A stretch of 64,000 nt of DNA from Latrodectus hesperus (lineage: Eukaryota > Arthropoda > Arachnida > Araneae > Theridiidae), in contig CM075856.1 of NCBI GenBank assembly GCA_037975125.1, positions 1,552,288 through 1,616,287 of the forward strand, read 5' to 3'. A program made the position numbers and the translations under genes. Every line of letters starts with the position of its first letter. The first letter of the stretch is position 1. This document shows, piece by piece, positions 59,910 to 64,000 of the stretch. A model generated the notes under the pieces. It saw only the letters and a program-made list of their open reading frames with translations, was not told the origin of the DNA and ran no database searches.

Positions 59910-60330
59910 GGTTTCCTACGCTGAATATCTGGCGACCGGCGTTCTGTGGTTGCGTTCTTTTGGTTTCTTGACTCTGTCACATGCAAATTTATTGCGTGCG
60001 CCCAGATCGTGTTTTATTGGCCGGTTTTCAGAACTCTTTTTTGTGTTTGCAGAACACGTCCGTTTTTAGACATATCGGTACCGTTTCAACGCTATTTAGG
60101 GTTTTCGCATGTGCTGAACATTTTGCGATGGTAAAAAGTAGACATTGCCATTCGAAAATTTCGAGTTTCTGTCACTATAACTGTAACCGCGAGGGCCACT
60201 GTGTTGCCATTCACAGAATCTTGAGCGCATATCTCAAAAGAACTATATTTGAAATATCATCTTGATCGGTTAAATAGAATGGACGCTAGAAGTGCAGATG
60301 TTGGCAAAGTTTTTTTATAATCACTCTGTA

Positions 60331-61095
60331 TATATATAAACAATTTAACAAAACATTAATGAAGAATGTAAGTACGCCTTAATCTACATAGAATGTCTAC
60401 GGTCGGTGAATGAACAAGTTTCTTATGAGATTATCAACAGTCGTAGCTAGTATTATCTTTATTTCTTCTATAGAATACTTTGACAATGATTGATGTAATG
60501 TATATGTACAGCACTGCCGTGATTCTTACGAAGGTTTGAAACGAAATTCAGACCGGTTGATGATAACAGCTACTAAATAGCCGGTATCATTTCAATTTCT
60601 AAATTGTCGTGGTTGATAACAGTTCTATGCAAACGCATATTATGATTCACAAAATTAAAAAAATAAGGAAACTTATGTTCTTGCCGATTTAAATTAACCA
60701 TGAAATGGTTGTTTTGTCCTGTCTTTTATAATTTTGCTTTTTTCTTCTGTTCTATTGTCATCTTGTTAATGGCTTGAATCAATGTAAAACGGCTTTTCAA
60801 ACCGATGCTTTTGTCTTTATACAAGAAATTGTTTTAATAACAAAATGAACTTTGACAATAATTTTAATTTTGACTCCAACGAGTTGAATTTACAAAGTCG
60901 TTACTCGATATGAATGTCATGTCCAAATCAAATTAACTATTGTTAAAGGCCTTTGGATCAAAGCTATTCGAAATGAATTATGGAATCTTGGGCAATCCAT
61001 GTTTTCCTCACAAAATATCCATCAAATCAAAAATTAAAAAAGTGAATTAGAGTAGTTTTAACGAATTTCAAGAGAACGCGTTAAATACCACAAGA
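60331..61095. other. AT-rich sequence, no gene seen
   Basis: Right flank of the DD41D element. No supported feature. Confidence 0.5.
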
Positions 61096-61099
61096 GATA

Positions 61100-61191
61100 T
61101 TGGTGAGTCAGGAGCAAGGAAAATTGGTGAGCTGGGCACCAGAGAAGTGGGTGAGCAGGGCACAAAAAGTTGATGAGAAAGGGTGTCAGGC
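61100..61191 (+). repeat. 24-bp minisatellite, four units
   Basis: Units TTGGTGAGTCAGGAGCAAGG..., TTGGTGAGCTGGGCACC..., TGGGTGAGCAGGGCAC... and a decayed fourth have a period of 24, 24 and 22. In one plus-strand frame the units read as eight-residue repeats (IGESGARK, IGELGTRE, VGEQGTKS) and then stop. The frame is short and lacks a start context, so I treat it as a noncoding minisatellite that happens to be in frame. Confidence 0.75.
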
Positions 61192-61554
61192 AAAAAAAAC
61201 TTGAATCTCTGTCAAAGACACAAATTAGAAATAAAACAATATCAGGAAATTTGGGAAGCAATATTGCTAAATATTTGAAAATTAGTTACTTAGAACAACA
61301 GATTTTTCATCATTTTAAATACTATTACAAATGGAAAAAAATTATAATAAAATATACTTCTTTATTACTGGTAAAAATCAAGAATGAATTTTTTTCTTTT
61401 CACCGTCGACAGTTAGACATTTGATGGTGAACTTCACATTGTATGTTGTCGCTCGAAGAATGCGATTTGAAAGTTGGCAGTAAATTCTTCTACAAGTTTC
61501 ATTGTCAATCCCGTTTCAATATGATGTTGTAATTAATTATGTGTGACGTAATTT

Positions 61555-62110
61555 TTTTGTCCTATGCCCATCCTCGGCATCTCTGCCATTAATCCACGAG
61601 CAACCCAATAAAAGATGAACAAATATAAAAACAAGAATAAAATCTTTTAGTAGTCTCAAAAGAGTTGTCAGTCGTAAACTTTAAAACTTTAGTGCAGTTC
61701 TTGAGGTGAGCGGCATCCATTTCATCATGCTTGCATAATGGATAACGAGCAGAGTCCATTATACCTATTCGATGCAGATGCCTCTGTAGATAGTCATGTC
61801 CAGTTGTCAACCGGAAACAAGTGACACTAACAGCTCATGTTGAAGAGCCAGGAACTTTATTGTTCCCATCAAATAGAGTTTTCTATTGCCTGTCCATAGC
61901 CACATCAGCATAAAGGGAAAATGTGTCATATTTTATTTTACTAAAGATTACACTTTTGATGTTACGCAAAAGGCAAAAGAGATTTGACTGGATCATAAGG
62001 GAATCAGCTTTCGCAGGTCTGTCAGCCTGCTCATTTCCAGTGACGTAAATTATGGAACTAATTCTATAAAATGAAATGTTATCTGACGTCATAGATATTT
62101 TAAGCCAATA
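61555..62110 (-). pseudogene. LINE RNase H end and Cys/His cluster remnant
   Basis: On the minus strand 'VTGNEQADRPAKADSLMIQS' (about 62045-61985) is the end of a LINE RNase H domain. Downstream 'LTTGHDYLQRHLHRIGIMD' (61810-61755) leads into the C-terminal cluster, where the first Cys is Tyr ('SARYPLCKHDEMDAAHLKNC'). The end 'LMAEMPRMGIG' lies in another frame near 61590-61560. Frame changes and the Cys loss show a pseudogene. The wording of the cluster differs from the other LINEs here, so this is a further lineage. No tail or TSD was recognised. Confidence 0.8.
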
Positions 62111-63119
62111 AGAATTGTAATAAAGTTATCTATCCATGATCTCAACTGTAATGAAAGAAAGAACTACTTTATGGTTAAAAAAAACTGCTTCATCCTAAAA
62201 ATCTTAGAATGATATATTTAGGACTTTCTCCAAGTACTGTCGTACGTCAGAGAATTCCTTTATAAAGAGCATTATGTAATGACTGGTATTACAGCTAAAA
62301 GATACCGACCGCCCTGAATCTTTTCACTTGCTAAACATGGTGTTTGATGATGCCCTGGAACAGAGCGTTTATACTTTGTGCTCATAAGCTCTTGCACAGT
62401 CATAAACTAATTGCAGAATATAATTGTCCAAAATCAAATCCAGTTCAAAGGATATATTGGCATTGCCGTTTTAATCCTGTATCTCGATTAGACATGTAGT
62501 ATGTAGGCAAACAACACATTATTATATAACTTTCGACACACCGAAGGGACCAATATCGACTTTCCAGTTGCTTTAGCAACCAGAGATATCACGAATGCAT
62601 AAATAGTTAATTCTATTAGATTACAACATCAATAAATTGATTTTCTATGATAATTACTAGGCTCTCAGATGTACAACTTATGACAGTTAGCCTTAGTTCC
62701 ACTAATTTTGGTAATGAAGGATTTATAAATGTACAAATATTAATGAAGCCCTCAATTGATTGTTTTATTTTCCTCATAAACTCTATACCATACATTCAAC
62801 TATGTTGCAGAAAAATGCTTCGAATGAAGTACTGAAGCTAAAATTGTATAAACGATTTTCAATAAGAAAAAGGAAATTTAAATTTTTCCGACTCAAGCAA
62901 AATTACATTCATAAAAAATATTCTTTTCATATAAATTCATTCGAAAATTGTTTCTTTTTCATTTATATGAAATTACGCTTTTTCAACATTCTTTCAAACA
63001 AGAAATTTCAAAAATACATCAAAATAGGTTCATGTAACTTCCCACTCCCACAAATTTAAAAATGTATCCCTCAAAATTGAACTTTTTAATAATGTCAAAG
63101 GGAGCCAAAGAATAAATAC
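62111..63119. other. AT-rich sequence, no gene seen
   Basis: Open frames at 62647-63059 are Lys/Phe/Ile-rich and without a domain. One X-box-like motif (62567-62580) is listed separately. Confidence 0.45.
62567..62580. promoter_or_regulatory. X-box-like RFX motif
   Basis: GTTGCTTTAGCAAC is a perfect 6+6 inverted repeat with a 2-base spacer, the form of the X-box bound by RFX factors upstream of ciliary genes in animals. It is a single site with no adjacent promoter or exon, so chance is a real alternative. Confidence 0.3.
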
Positions 63120-63457
63120 ACATCAATAAAATCCTCTTATTTATTCCTTGCACTAAAAAACAGGAAAAAAATTCATAAACACAGATTTTAGAAGAGAATA
63201 TACTGTCTCCTCAGTTTCTTTCAAAAAAGTGATTACGCCTCAGATACGACCCAAGCAAGAGATTCAATCAAAAAAGGATCATCCTGTAGCCAGCATTTTA
63301 TTTTCTTGGTAAAAGAGATTCAGTTTTTTCAGTTATTTTTGTTTTCGGTCGGAAGGAAACTATTTGGCTTCAATCAGCTTCGTGGCAAATGGATCACGTG
63401 CAGGAGGCTCCATAGTTCCCAAGTCTCTGATTTTTCGAACATATGGTGCGAAGATTT
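63120..63457 (-). CDS. Possible terminal exon of an unidentified host gene
   Basis: Minus strand. An open frame of about 32 codons from 63457 to the TAG at 63360-63362 reads 'IFAPYVRKIRDLGTMEPP' and then 'ARDPFATKLIEAK'. The composition is protein-like (mixed charged and hydrophobic residues, few Lys/Phe/Ile runs), unlike surrounding frames. AATAAA poly(A) signals follow at 63297-63302 and 63140-63145. An AG just before 63457 could be a splice acceptor, but the upstream pyrimidine tract is poor. The frame closes with TAA immediately upstream, where the satellite repeat begins, so the exon may be truncated by the array or belong to a processed copy. I do not recognise the protein. Confidence 0.4.
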
Positions 63458-63460
63458 CTT

Positions 63461-64000
63461 ATGACTAACCATTACCATTAACCTCTGTAATCACAATTTT
63501 TTTCTGAGAAGCAGGACAGGTTTCTATTACATTTTTTAATTGGTTAATCAATTAAATTTTAATTTACAACAAGATCTGTAAAATGTGATATTTGATACAT
63601 AAAAAATAATAATTATCATTACCATTAATAACCATTATAACTAACCATTACCATTAAGCTCTGCAGTCTAATTTTTTTCTGAGGAACAGGATACGTTTGT
63701 ATTATATTTTTGAATTGGTTAAAAAAATTAAATTTTAATTTAAAATAATATCTATAAAATATGATATCTAATATAGAATAAAGTAAATAATAATTATCAT
63801 TACCACTACTTTTAACCCTTATGACTAACCATTACTATTAATCTAAGAAATCATGTTGTTTTTCTGAGAAACAGGACAGGTTTCTATTATATTTTTGAAT
63901 TGGTTAACCAATTAAATTTTAATTTAAAATAATATCTATAAAATGTGATACTTAATGTGAAAAAGATAAATAATGATTATCATTATCATTAATTTTAACC
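63461..64000. repeat. Satellite array, about 176-184 bp unit, runs off the window
   Basis: Three successive units start at the motif CTAACCATTAC (63465, 63641 and 63825). Each contains CTGAG.A.CAGGA, TTGAATTGGTTAA-like and AATTATCATTACCA-like blocks in the same order. The unit length is close to a nucleosome repeat. Copies 2 and 3 are more alike than copy 1. The array continues beyond the right edge. Confidence 0.9.

Noticed and set aside
59400..60265. Plus-strand frames across the DD41D element and its right inverted repeat
   Set aside because: They overlap the minus-strand transposase or repeat the inverted-repeat sequence, and no domain is present.

Overview
This is strongly AT-rich eukaryotic DNA, most likely intergenic or intronic sequence from an arthropod. 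The style of several LINE C-termini (RNase H followed by a Cys/His cluster of the form 'QASP.H.L.C.GL'), together with abundant tRNA-derived SINEs, Tc1/mariner elements and long (TA)n arrays, reminds me of orb-weaving spiders. That assignment is inference from family resemblance, not a database result. I see no complete host protein-coding gene, no rRNA gene and no genuine tRNA gene. The best host-gene candidate is a short terminal coding exon with 3' UTR and poly(A) signals on the minus strand at about 63.1-63.46 kb, cut off upstream by a satellite array that runs off the window.

Layout. 0-1 kb: LINE C-terminus with a (CAA)n tail, next to a mariner helix-turn-helix remnant. 4.9-6.9 kb: transposase-like remnant, then a nested cluster (SINE split by an internally deleted LINE, followed by a second SINE). 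9.5-11.2 kb: a nearly intact Tc1 element with long inverted repeats that contain direct repeats. 15.6-18.9 kb: a diverged tandem array carrying a second, decayed Tc1, then a third, half-deleted Tc1. 23.3-25.9 kb: three LINE fragments of two lineages. 28.8 kb: a clean solo LTR with a 5-bp target-site duplication (TSD). 31.3-34.3 kb: a hairpin, a cluster of TCTAAT palindromes and diverged repeats. 35.9 kb: SINE. 37.7-38.4 kb: a LINE remnant whose 3' end is a 79-bp tandem repeat. 44.2-45.9 kb: microsatellites, a fold-back mariner and a SINE. 47 kb: a GC-richer promoter-like patch. 49.6-52 kb: a candidate solo LTR and two SINEs. 53.9-55 kb: a (TG)n tract, a SINE and a LINE remnant. 58.3-60.3 kb: a mariner-type DD41D element that is intact except for one stop codon. 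61.1-62.1 kb: a minisatellite and a LINE remnant. 63.1-64 kb: the candidate exon and the satellite. The long stretches between these islands are AT-rich and show no supported gene.

How the parts relate. The window is a record of transposition. Tc1/mariner elements sit at TA dinucleotides, and two of them (44.6 and 58.4 kb) lie inside long (TA)n arrays. The SINEs and one LINE lineage share a (CAA)n tail, which fits mobilisation of the SINEs by that lineage; two other LINE insertions end in (GAA)n and were inserted as internally deleted units with TSDs. All transposase and reverse transcriptase genes here are broken, but two elements (Tc1 at 9.5 kb and DD41D at 58.4 kb) have only one visible defect each and look young.
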